From Proteobacteria bacterium UBA6522 (GTDB lineage: Bacteria; Pseudomonadota; Gammaproteobacteria; Steroidobacterales; Rariloculaceae), in the NCBI GenBank assembly GCA_002434915.1, contig DJLG01000095.1:1-7089 (forward strand): a stretch of DNA of 7,089 bases, read 5' to 3'. Both the position numbers and the translations under genes were made by a program. Position 1 is the first letter of the stretch. Each line of letters starts with the position of its first letter. The notes under the pieces are model-generated. The model saw only the letters and a list, made by a program, of their open reading frames with translations. It had not been told where the DNA came from and did no database searches. Of this stretch, positions 1 through 6,084 are shown one piece after another.

Positions 1-1628
1 AGGGCGACCCAGAAAGGAAACATACTGCCGAGAGGAGATAACTGTTGGCTACTCCAGATTGCATACGATAGTGTTGTAATTGATCCAATTAAAAACAGCA
101 TCTGAGGAGTCCTGTCAGATGATTGTGTAGTACCCGACGACCCTTCGACTGGGAGGATTGTATTTTCAGTATTTCGACCGCGACCACGAGAGCTAAACCA
201 AACAGAAGCTACAGTAATACCTAAAATAATTAGTACACCTGGTCTTGTAAACATATTCCAGCTATAAAACTGTACTGCCAAATTCAAATATCCCTCGGCT
301 TGTGGGGCAAGTACAAACCCAATAAGAAATGCTGGCCTAGACCAACCAAACCTTTTTAAGGCTATGCCCAGCATTCCAATCCCTAAAAGCGCAATAAGGT
401 CCATAAATTGTCGTGTAGCTTGAAAGGCTGCAAAACTGACTACCATAATCATAAAAGGAGCGAGCAAATTAAAAGGTATTGCAGTTAGCCGTGAGATCGG
501 ACGTGCTAAAAATATGCAACTGCCAGCGCCTATAACGTTTGCTAATGCTAAAGACCAGATAATCGTATATGTTAGATCTAAATTGGTTGAAACCATTGCT
601 GGGCCAGCTTCAATGCCAAGTAATACCATGCCTCCAAGAAACACAGCCATTGCACCTGATCCTGGGATACCAAATAAAAGTGTTGGTACTAATCCGCCAC
701 CTTCCTTGGCATTGTTTGCTGATTCAGGAGCTAAGACTCCACGTATGTCACCTTTTCCAAATTGACTTTTATCTTTAGCTGTTTGAACAACATGTCCATA
801 TGCTATCCAATCTACAACCGAACCTCCGAGACCAGGTATGGCGCCAATTAAAGTGCCGATTCCTGCACAGCGTAGACAAAGAAACCAATTTTTAAAAACA
901 TCACGTACGCCGTCAAACCACTTTCCTGCAAGTAGTCCACCAGCAGCAATAGGGCGATTTTTCCTTAAGAGTTCAGTGATCTCAGGAAAAGCAAAAAGGC
1001 CAATACCTACGATTATTAAGGGTAGTCCATCGTAAAAATAGTCTATTCCAAAAGTCATTCGGAACTCACCTGTGGCAGGCGCACCACCAATGGAGCCGAG
1101 TATTAACCCAAGTCCACAGGCAGAAATTCCTTTAACAAGACTTGCGCCTGATAGAACTCCAACCATTGACAGTCCTAATAGAGCAAGCATGAAGAGTTCA
1201 GCGGAACCAAAAGTTAGTATCAACGGTCTAGCTACTTGAACAAAAAGAGTAAGAATAATGGCGCCTACAATACCTCCCATCAGCGAGGCAGAGAATGCAG
1301 CAGATAAGGTTCTAGATGCCTCTCCTTTTTGTGCCAAAGGAAACCCATCTAAAACCGTAGCTTGACTTGCACTTGAACCAGGAATTCCCATTAAAATTGA
1401 TGTAAAGGTGTCTGAAGTAGGTATGACGGCAACTAGTCCAACTAGAGTTGCAAGTGCCGATACAGTATCCATCCCATATAGAAATGGCACCATAATTGAG
1501 AGACCTGCAATTCCACCTAAACCTGGGAAAGCGCCTATGGCAAGTCCTAACATAACTCCAAGTACTAAGTGGAGAATATGTTGGAGTGTCGCTAGGTTCG
1601 CTAGGGCGGATAGCAGAGCTTCAACCAA
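1..1628 (-). CDS. tctA: TctA-family large permease subunit of a tripartite tricarboxylate transporter, partial (3' end beyond window), possible TctB fusion
   Basis: This is the large multi-spanning inner-membrane subunit of a TTT-family secondary carrier, which imports carboxylates delivered by a TctC-type binding protein. The frame is open for 542 codons from a TTG start to the left edge, with no stop or frameshift. TctA hallmarks are clear. The first repeat has GAFPGLGG (residues 32-39) and SILMGIPGS (77-85), followed by the conserved DGFPLAQKGEASR (94-106). The second repeat has GAIPGLGG (262-269), APESANNA (300-307) and FGIPGS (319-324). TctA proteins are usually about 500 residues long. 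This one continues through a Ser/Thr/Gly-rich linker (about 479-507) into another hydrophobic segment (509-525) and a G-S-M-F-P motif (534-538), which resembles the start of a TctB small subunit. The TTG start is chosen because a GAGG lies 7 nt upstream and the next in-frame ATG (residue 26) falls inside the first membrane segment. It sits 2 bp after the binding-protein stop, so the two are co-translated. Family assignment is firm; the substrate is unknown. Confidence 0.93.
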   Translation of the reverse strand, partial: MVEALLSALANLATLQHILHLVLGVMLGLAIGAFPGLGGIAGLSIMVPFLYGMDTVSALATLVGLVAVIPTSDTFTSILMGIPGSSASQATVLDGFPLAQKGEASRTLSAAFSASLMGGIVGAIILTLFVQVARPLILTFGSAELFMLALLGLSMVGVLSGASLVKGISACGLGLILGSIGGAPATGEFRMTFGIDYFYDGLPLIIVGIGLFAFPEITELLRKNRPIAAGGLLAGKWFDGVRDVFKNWFLCLRCAGIGTLIGAIPGLGGSVVDWIAYGHVVQTAKDKSQFGKGDIRGVLAPESANNAKEGGGLVPTLLFGIPGSGAMAVFLGGMVLLGIEAGPAMVSTNLDLTYTIIWSLALANVIGAGSCIFLARPISRLTAIPFNLLAPFMIMVVSFAAFQATRQFMDLIALLGIGMLGIALKRFGWSRPAFLIGFVLAPQAEGYLNLAVQFYSWNMFTRPGVLIILGITVASVWFSSRGRGRNTENTILPVEGSSGTTQSSDRTPQMLFLIGSITTLSYAIWSSQQLSPLGSMFPFWVA

Positions 1629-1630
1629 TA

Positions 1631-2728
1631 TTAAACCTCAATGTTGACTTGGAATTCATCCCTTAGCCATTGCCTAATCCAGTTTCTTGCTTGCTGAGGG
1701 ACGTCTGTTGCCAATTCATATAGCTTTTGAGCAGCTGGACCGGTTACTTGTTCATAGGTTCCCAGAGCTGCTGGTTTTCTTGCGATGTACTCTGGATCTC
1801 TTTTCATGGCAATCACAGCGTCTTGATAAGCACTTACGATCTCGACCGGCGTTTCTTTGGGCGCCACCAGAAGTTTCATTGCAGGGAAACCAGCAGTAAA
1901 GAATGCAAACCAACTTTCCCAACCTAGTCCGCTTGGTTTTTCTCCATGTAGTATTTCATAGGCTTCGGCAAAGTGCGGTAGATTAGGGAAGGTCGGATCA
2001 CGGATCAGTTCACCTGAGTCGTTTAGTGCACCCCAAGAGAAAAGTGGCACAGCATTACCTTGGTCTATAAGCGGAACGACATTACGTAAATAGGCAGTAG
2101 TAGTTTGATAGTCTATGTTGACTTCTCCGCGTTCAAAGGCAAGCCTTCCAGCACCACGCCCACTCATTCCGAATATAGGCCTCACATTTAGTCCTAGCAA
2201 TTTAAACCCTAAAACTGGGACAAGATCTAGTGAAGTGGGGCCCTGACTTCCATATAGTAATTCTTTGTCTATGACTGAGCCTAATTCGGCTATATTGGCT
2301 ACTCCAAGGTTAGAAGAGACATAGGCCACACCACCGGCGCCAGAGGCCATGAGTACTTGCCAGTCACGGTATTCATAATTCACCCGGGGATCCTGAAGAA
2401 GGTATGGAAATTGTGTGGAAGCGGATGTTCCAAGTACCGAGAGTCCATTTGGACGAGCTCGAGCAGCAAAACGATTGCTACCAGCAATTGAGTTTCCGCC
2501 AGGGACATTTCTGACAATAACTGTGGGTTGTCCTGGAAGGTAGCGGGAGAAAAAAGTAGCATTGAACCGACCCCAAGTGTCAGAGCCACCACCCTCTTTA
2601 AAAGGAATCATAAGTTCCACCACTTGACCAGAGAAGTTAGGGATCTCTCCCCTGGCTAATCCCAGGCCTAGAACTCCTAGCCCTGCAGAAGCAGAAGCTA
2701 AAAATTTTCTTCGTCCAATTTTTTTCAA
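1631..2728 (-). CDS. tctC: TctC-family periplasmic solute-binding protein with Tat signal
   Basis: Extracytoplasmic binding subunit (365 aa) of the TTT transporter, expected to capture a carboxylate in the periplasm and hand it to the TctA/TctB membrane part. The N-terminus has a twin-arginine motif G-R-R-K-F-L (residues 5-10) followed by an Ala/Gly/Leu hydrophobic stretch to about residue 25. This predicts export of the folded protein by Tat. No lipobox cysteine is present, so it should be soluble rather than a lipoprotein. The mature part carries family features: IPFKEGGGSDTW (41-52), LPGQPTVIVRNVPGG (64-78) and SIAGSNRF (80-87). The GGGSDTW and LPGQP forms suggest a divergent branch rather than the classical citrate-binding TctC type. 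The start is TTG, overlapping the stop of the upstream dehydrogenase gene by 4 bases (TTGA) and preceded by GAGG at 6 nt. The ligand cannot be told from sequence; the neighbouring TcuA-like enzyme suggests a di- or tricarboxylate. Confidence 0.9.
   Translation of the reverse strand: MKKIGRRKFLASASAGLGVLGLGLARGEIPNFSGQVVELMIPFKEGGGSDTWGRFNATFFSRYLPGQPTVIVRNVPGGNSIAGSNRFAARARPNGLSVLGTSASTQFPYLLQDPRVNYEYRDWQVLMASGAGGVAYVSSNLGVANIAELGSVIDKELLYGSQGPTSLDLVPVLGFKLLGLNVRPIFGMSGRGAGRLAFERGEVNIDYQTTTAYLRNVVPLIDQGNAVPLFSWGALNDSGELIRDPTFPNLPHFAEAYEILHGEKPSGLGWESWFAFFTAGFPAMKLLVAPKETPVEIVSAYQDAVIAMKRDPEYIARKPAALGTYEQVTGPAAQKLYELATDVPQQARNWIRQWLRDEFQVNIEV
1636..1639 (-). promoter_or_regulatory. Ribosome binding site of tctA
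   Basis: GAGG on the minus strand, 7 nt before the TTG at 1628-1626. It lies inside the last codons of the upstream binding-protein gene, which suggests translational coupling, and it supports the TTG start for tctA. Confidence 0.65.
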
Positions 2729-4215
2729 GTATTTCCTCGCGCAGCTGATGTACCCGCAATTTTTCCAAATACAGAGCCAGACATTAATCCTGTACCACCC
2801 GGGTAATTGTTATAAAAAATTCCACCAACTAGTTCTCCCGCTGCATATAGGCCAGGCATAGGCCTCAGGTCTGTATCTAGAACTTGCGCTTCAGTATTAA
2901 CCCTTAATCCTCCAAACGTGAAAGTTATACCGCATGTCACCGCATAAGCTTCGAATGGAGGTTCATCTATTGTATTGGCCCAGTTAGTTTTGTTTATTAG
3001 TAACCCTTCGGTACAACGTGCATCCTTTACATTAGGATTGAAAGGTACATCTTTCTTAACAGCCGCATTAAATGCATTAATTTCTGTTAGACAGGACTCT
3101 GTATCGACATCGTCTAATTGCTCCACTAGATCTTCTAGTGTAGTTGATTTTGCCTTGGTTATTTGGCGTATATGGTACTCGTCACGTAATAAATGCGCTG
3201 TTTTAGCATCAAAGATTTGCCAAACAGACTGCCCAGGTTGCTTCATGATTTCCGCACCATATTTAGCATAGGTGTAGTTTCTGAAATCAGCACCCTCATC
3301 GACAAAACGTTTACCGTCAGCATTTACCATTATTGAGAAAGGGTAGGAATGTTTTTGAAATTGATCTCCTACTGCAAGATCACCGAATTCGGGAGCATTT
3401 CTATCCCAACCCACGGCGTGACATCCAGACCAGTTCCCATAGGGTGCAGCACCTAGGGCTAGCGCCATTTTTATACCATCGCCTGTATTGAAACGTGTAC
3501 CTCTAACTTTTGCTATTTCCCAGCCCGGCCCAAGATAACGTGTTCGCCATTCTGGATCAGCTTCAAATCCACCAGAGGCTAGAACCACAGCATCTGCTGG
3601 CATATTTTCGGGACGTTCGCCTCCTCTGCGAACTACTACACCATTGACATTTTTGCCATCGAACATTAAATCAACAACTCGCGTGTCATATTGGATTTCA
3701 ATGCCTCTTTTTTTGCATGATTGGGTAAGACTATCGACTAGACCTGGCCCACCTCCGACGGACTCTACAGTTAGTCCACCCCAGAATTTGAATTTACCGT
3801 CAATCTTGAATGCCTGGCGGCCATATATAGGAATGAAGCGAACACCTTTGTCACGCATCCATAGCATCGTTTCTTTAGATTGCCTTACAAGGCATTCAAT
3901 CAGGTCTGGGTCACATCGATATTGTGTGACCTCGTACATATCGTCAAAAAATTTGTCTTCGGTGTAAGTGCCAAAATCTGTTGTGGCAATATCATTTTCA
4001 GAAAGGTCTGGCATGAGACTTACCAGATCATCAAGCCCAGAATACGCAAAGCGTATTGCACCAGCCGTAAAACGGCTATTGCCACCGCTTTCATCTTCTG
4101 GCGCACGTTCAAGCACCTTGACGCTACCAGCACCATTTTCTTCTGCTGCTAAAGCCGCACACAGTGCTGCATTTCCACCCCCTACGACAACTACGTTAGT
4201 TCCATTAGAAATCAT
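2725..4215 (-). CDS. tcuA: FAD-dependent dehydrogenase, TcuA (tricarballylate dehydrogenase)-like
   Basis: Predicted cytoplasmic flavoenzyme (496 aa) of the fumarate reductase / succinate dehydrogenase flavoprotein superfamily, closest in my recognition to TcuA, which oxidises tricarballylate to cis-aconitate. The N-terminal Rossmann FAD motif is VVGGGNAALCAALAA (residues 10-24), followed by E36, the usual position for ribose binding, and GGNSRFT (44-50), a TcuA-type signature. Further landmarks are the GGFE turn (215-218), GTRFNTGDG (239-247), GKRFVDEG (301-308), C-G-I-T-F-T-F-G-G-L (428-437) and the C-terminal FAD-binding GLYAAGE (455-461). F-T-F-G-G-L replaces the H-T-M-G-G-L of flavocytochrome fumarate reductases, which argues for TcuA over fumarate reductase. 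The C-terminal NNYPGGTGLMSG (469-480) differs from Salmonella TcuA as I recall it, so the exact substrate is uncertain. ATG start at 4215 with a weak GAGAG upstream. It is the first gene of the operon with tctC and tctA. No TcuB electron-transfer partner is visible. Confidence 0.85.
   Translation of the reverse strand: MISNGTNVVVVGGGNAALCAALAAEENGAGSVKVLERAPEDESGGNSRFTAGAIRFAYSGLDDLVSLMPDLSENDIATTDFGTYTEDKFFDDMYEVTQYRCDPDLIECLVRQSKETMLWMRDKGVRFIPIYGRQAFKIDGKFKFWGGLTVESVGGGPGLVDSLTQSCKKRGIEIQYDTRVVDLMFDGKNVNGVVVRRGGERPENMPADAVVLASGGFEADPEWRTRYLGPGWEIAKVRGTRFNTGDGIKMALALGAAPYGNWSGCHAVGWDRNAPEFGDLAVGDQFQKHSYPFSIMVNADGKRFVDEGADFRNYTYAKYGAEIMKQPGQSVWQIFDAKTAHLLRDEYHIRQITKAKSTTLEDLVEQLDDVDTESCLTEINAFNAAVKKDVPFNPNVKDARCTEGLLINKTNWANTIDEPPFEAYAVTCGITFTFGGLRVNTEAQVLDTDLRPMPGLYAAGELVGGIFYNNYPGGTGLMSGSVFGKIAGTSAARGNT
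2735..2738 (-). promoter_or_regulatory. Ribosome binding site of tctC
   Basis: GAGG on the minus strand, 6 nt before the TTG at 2728-2726. It lies within the last codons of the dehydrogenase gene and supports both the TTG start and the 4-base overlap. Confidence 0.65.
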
Positions 4216-4288
4216 TTAGTCTCTCTTTAATTAAACACTGATGCTTATTAGGTTGTGAGGTAGCACTAAGCTCCGCTAGTAGTTGAGG

Positions 4289-4301
4289 ATAGACAATCTA
4301 T
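4289..4301. repeat. Short palindrome ATAGA-CAA-TCTAT
   Basis: Perfect 5-bp arms around a 3-bp centre in the divergent region. It contains TAGACAAT (4290-4297), which in reverse complement (ATTGTCTA) matches 7 of 8 bases of ATTGTCCA at 4338-4345. It could be a secondary operator half-site, but arms this short can arise by chance in AT-rich DNA. Confidence 0.35.
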
Positions 4302-4315
4302 TCAATTATCGCGAG

Positions 4316-4348
4316 CAGATAGCTGTCTGGATATGCTATTGTCCAGAC
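4316..4348. promoter_or_regulatory. Overlapping inverted repeats, candidate operator
   Basis: Two palindromes share the central GTCTG. CAGATAG/CTGTCTG (4316-4329) is a 14-bp near-palindrome with one mismatched pair. GTCTGGA-N10-TCCAGAC (4325-4331 and 4342-4348) has perfect 7-bp arms. Such dyads between divergent catabolic genes are typical binding sites for dimeric regulators (GntR, LysR, TetR or similar families). No T-run follows, so it is not a terminator. No regulator gene is in the window to name the protein. Confidence 0.5.
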
Positions 4349-4376
4349 TCACTCTAATATCAAAAATAAAATAAAT

Positions 4377-4380
4377 AGGT
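4377..4380 (+). promoter_or_regulatory. Ribosome binding site of the lctP-like gene
   Basis: AGGT before the ATG at 4388, with 8 nt between AGG and the start codon. An in-frame TAG at 4376-4378 rules out an earlier start, so the ATG choice is secure. Confidence 0.55.
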
Positions 4381-4387
4381 ACAGATA

Positions 4388-6076
4388 ATGCCCCTTTGGC
4401 TTCAAGCTATATTAGCTATTTTACCAATTTTCGTTGCTGCCGTTCTCCTTGTAGGGTTTCGTTTGCCAGCTCGTTCGGCGATGCCAGTGGTTTACGTACT
4501 ATCTGTCCTGATAGGTGGTTTCGCATGGATGATGCCGCCAACTCAGATAGTTGCGGCTAGTATCCAAGGACTTTTTATCGCGGGCGAAATAATATTTATT
4601 ATCTTTGCTGCGATTTTGCTGCTTAATATTCTAAAGCGGTCAGGTGCTATTGCCGCTATAAGAGCAGGATTTACTTCGATTACTCCAGATCGTCGAATAC
4701 AGGTGGTTATAGTAATTTGGTTGTTTGGAAGTTTTATAGAAGGTGCTTCTGGGTTTGGGACTCCAGCAGCAATTACTGCTCCGCTTTTAGTGGCTTTAGG
4801 GTTTCCTGCTGTTACTGCAGTGATGTTGGGTATGATGGTGCAAAGTACGCCAGTCACGTTTGGAGCTGTAGGTACGCCTGTTCTGGTAGGTGTGAGGGGG
4901 GGGTTGGAAAGTGTGGAGGTGAATGCTCAGCTTGCAAGTGCAGGTATTGAATTTAGCGAGTATCTCCAGATTATTACATCGCATGCAGTTCTTCTTCATG
5001 CGATTGTTGGCACAGTGATGCCGTTACTAATGATTATGATGATGACCCGTTTTTTTGGCGAAAACCGGTCTTGGACGGAAGGTCTTTCCGTTTGGCCGTT
5101 CGCTCTTTTTGGAGGTGTTGCATTTACAATTCCTTATTACATTACTGGGGTCTTTTTGGGGCCGGCTTTCCCGTCACTTCTTGGTGGTTTGATTGGGCTT
5201 GGGGTTGTCACCATGGCAGCCCGCAAGGGATTTCTTATGCCTAAGGATCAATGGGATTTCCCGGATCGAAAAACTTGGCCTACTGACTGGGTAGGAAAAT
5301 TAGAAATGCGCCTGGAAGTGCCTGATAAAATGATGTCACCAGTACGTGCGTGGATGCCATATCTTCTCGTAGCTGTTTTATTAGTATTGACAAGACTCCC
5401 CCAACTACCTTTTGGAGCAGCTCTAAGATCTTTTGTTTTAAGATGGGAAGGGATTCTTGGAACGCCAGTAATTGCTAGCACTACACCGCTTTACTTGCCT
5501 GCTACTATGTTACTAGTCGTTGTTGTTATGACTGTCGTTTTACACCGTATGCGAATCGATCAGTTCACTTCTGCAATCTATGAATCTTCAAAAACTCTTA
5601 TAGGAGCAGGTTTTGTACTTATATTTGCAGTTCCGATGGTAAGGATTTACATCAATTCTGGTGTTAATGCCCTAGATATTCAAAGCATGCCTATAGCTAT
5701 GGCAGAGTGGGTATCATTAAATGTAGGAGCTGTTTGGCCATTCTTTGCACCATTTATAGGTGCGCTTGGCGCCTTTATTGCTGGCAGTAATACTGTAAGT
5801 AATCTCATGTTTTCACTGTTTCAGCACGGAGTAGCAAGCGCACTTGGGGTTTCGGCAGCAATGATTGTTGCATTGCAGGCAGTGGGTGCTGCTGCGGGCA
5901 ATATGATTGCTATTCATAACGTGGTTGCGGCATCTGCTACGGTTGGGCTACTTGGCCAGGAGGGCGCCACCTTGCGCCGGACAATTCTCCCAACTATTTA
6001 CTACCTAGTAGCAACTGGTTTGCTTGGCTTTATAGCAATCCATCTGCTTGATGTGGCCAACCCATTAGCGGGTTAG
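4388..6076 (+). CDS. lctP: L-lactate permease (LctP) family carboxylate carrier
   Basis: Integral inner-membrane carrier (562 aa, the usual size for LctP/GlcA proteins), expected to move 2-hydroxy monocarboxylates such as lactate or glycolate with protons. The protein is hydrophobic throughout, with roughly a dozen or more membrane segments and a hydrophilic loop around residues 280-318. The strongest signature is GSFIEGASGFGTPAAI (114-129), followed by TAPLLVALGFPA (130-141), the near-invariant lactate permease motif. The second half has GALGAFIAGSNTVSN (458-472) and QAVGAAAGNMIAIHN (497-511), both family landmarks. The C-terminus is complete (GQEG, then RRT and two more membrane segments). 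It is transcribed divergently from the dehydrogenase-TTT operon and converges on the GGT-like gene. No lactate dehydrogenase (lldD, lldEFG), glycolate oxidase or regulator gene accompanies it here, so the exact substrate is inferred only from the family. A G8 run sits in its coding sequence at 4896-4903. Confidence 0.93.
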   Translation: MPLWLQAILAILPIFVAAVLLVGFRLPARSAMPVVYVLSVLIGGFAWMMPPTQIVAASIQGLFIAGEIIFIIFAAILLLNILKRSGAIAAIRAGFTSITPDRRIQVVIVIWLFGSFIEGASGFGTPAAITAPLLVALGFPAVTAVMLGMMVQSTPVTFGAVGTPVLVGVRGGLESVEVNAQLASAGIEFSEYLQIITSHAVLLHAIVGTVMPLLMIMMMTRFFGENRSWTEGLSVWPFALFGGVAFTIPYYITGVFLGPAFPSLLGGLIGLGVVTMAARKGFLMPKDQWDFPDRKTWPTDWVGKLEMRLEVPDKMMSPVRAWMPYLLVAVLLVLTRLPQLPFGAALRSFVLRWEGILGTPVIASTTPLYLPATMLLVVVVMTVVLHRMRIDQFTSAIYESSKTLIGAGFVLIFAVPMVRIYINSGVNALDIQSMPIAMAEWVSLNVGAVWPFFAPFIGALGAFIAGSNTVSNLMFSLFQHGVASALGVSAAMIVALQAVGAAAGNMIAIHNVVAASATVGLLGQEGATLRRTILPTIYYLVATGLLGFIAIHLLDVANPLAG

Positions 6077-6083
6077 ATTTTTT
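6059..6083 (+). terminator. Weak intrinsic terminator at the end of the lctP-like gene
   Basis: AACCC (6059-6063) and GGGTT (6070-6074) form a 5-bp stem with a 6-nt loop, followed after three bases by six T residues (6078-6083). The hairpin overlaps the stop codon of the permease. The short stem makes it a modest terminator. It acts only rightward, because no T-run exists on the other strand. Confidence 0.45.
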
Positions 6084-6084
6084 G

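Larger units (their letters stand above)
4216..4387. promoter_or_regulatory. Divergent intergenic control region between tcuA-like operon and lctP-like gene
   Basis: These 172 bp separate the start codons of the leftward dehydrogenase-transporter operon and the rightward permease gene, so promoters for both must lie here or very near. The region is AT-rich at both ends. It holds an inverted repeat at 4325-4348, an overlapping near-palindrome at 4316-4329 and a short palindrome at 4289-4301. ATTGTC-type elements occur in opposite orientations (4290-4297 and 4338-4345). A TAATAT at 4355-4360 could be a -10 element for the permease, but no good -35 stands at the right distance. A TTGAGG/TTATCG pair with 17-bp spacing (4283-4288, 4306-4311) is a weak alternative. 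No small ORF or RNA gene is evident. Confidence 0.6.

Noticed and set aside
514..1647. Plus-strand ORFs of 65-83 codons across 514-1647
   Set aside because: They lie antisense to the continuous tctA frame, whose motifs are unmistakable; their translations show no domain, and none has a convincing ribosome binding site.
2975..4219. Plus-strand ORFs of 83-107 codons opposite the dehydrogenase
   Set aside because: They are shadows of a well-supported 496-residue flavoprotein gene, with no recognisable product.
4245..4273. Minus-strand TAATAA (4250-4245) as a -10 element for the dehydrogenase operon
   Set aside because: The hexamer 17 bp upstream (GAGCTT) does not resemble a -35 element, so it was not listed as a promoter.
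4325..4348. Inverted repeat as an intrinsic terminator or attenuator
   Set aside because: No T-run follows the repeat on either strand, and no leader peptide precedes it.
4543..5481. Minus-strand ORFs opposite the permease gene
   Set aside because: They are antisense frames of a strongly conserved membrane carrier; low-complexity translations reflect the hydrophobic codons of the real gene.
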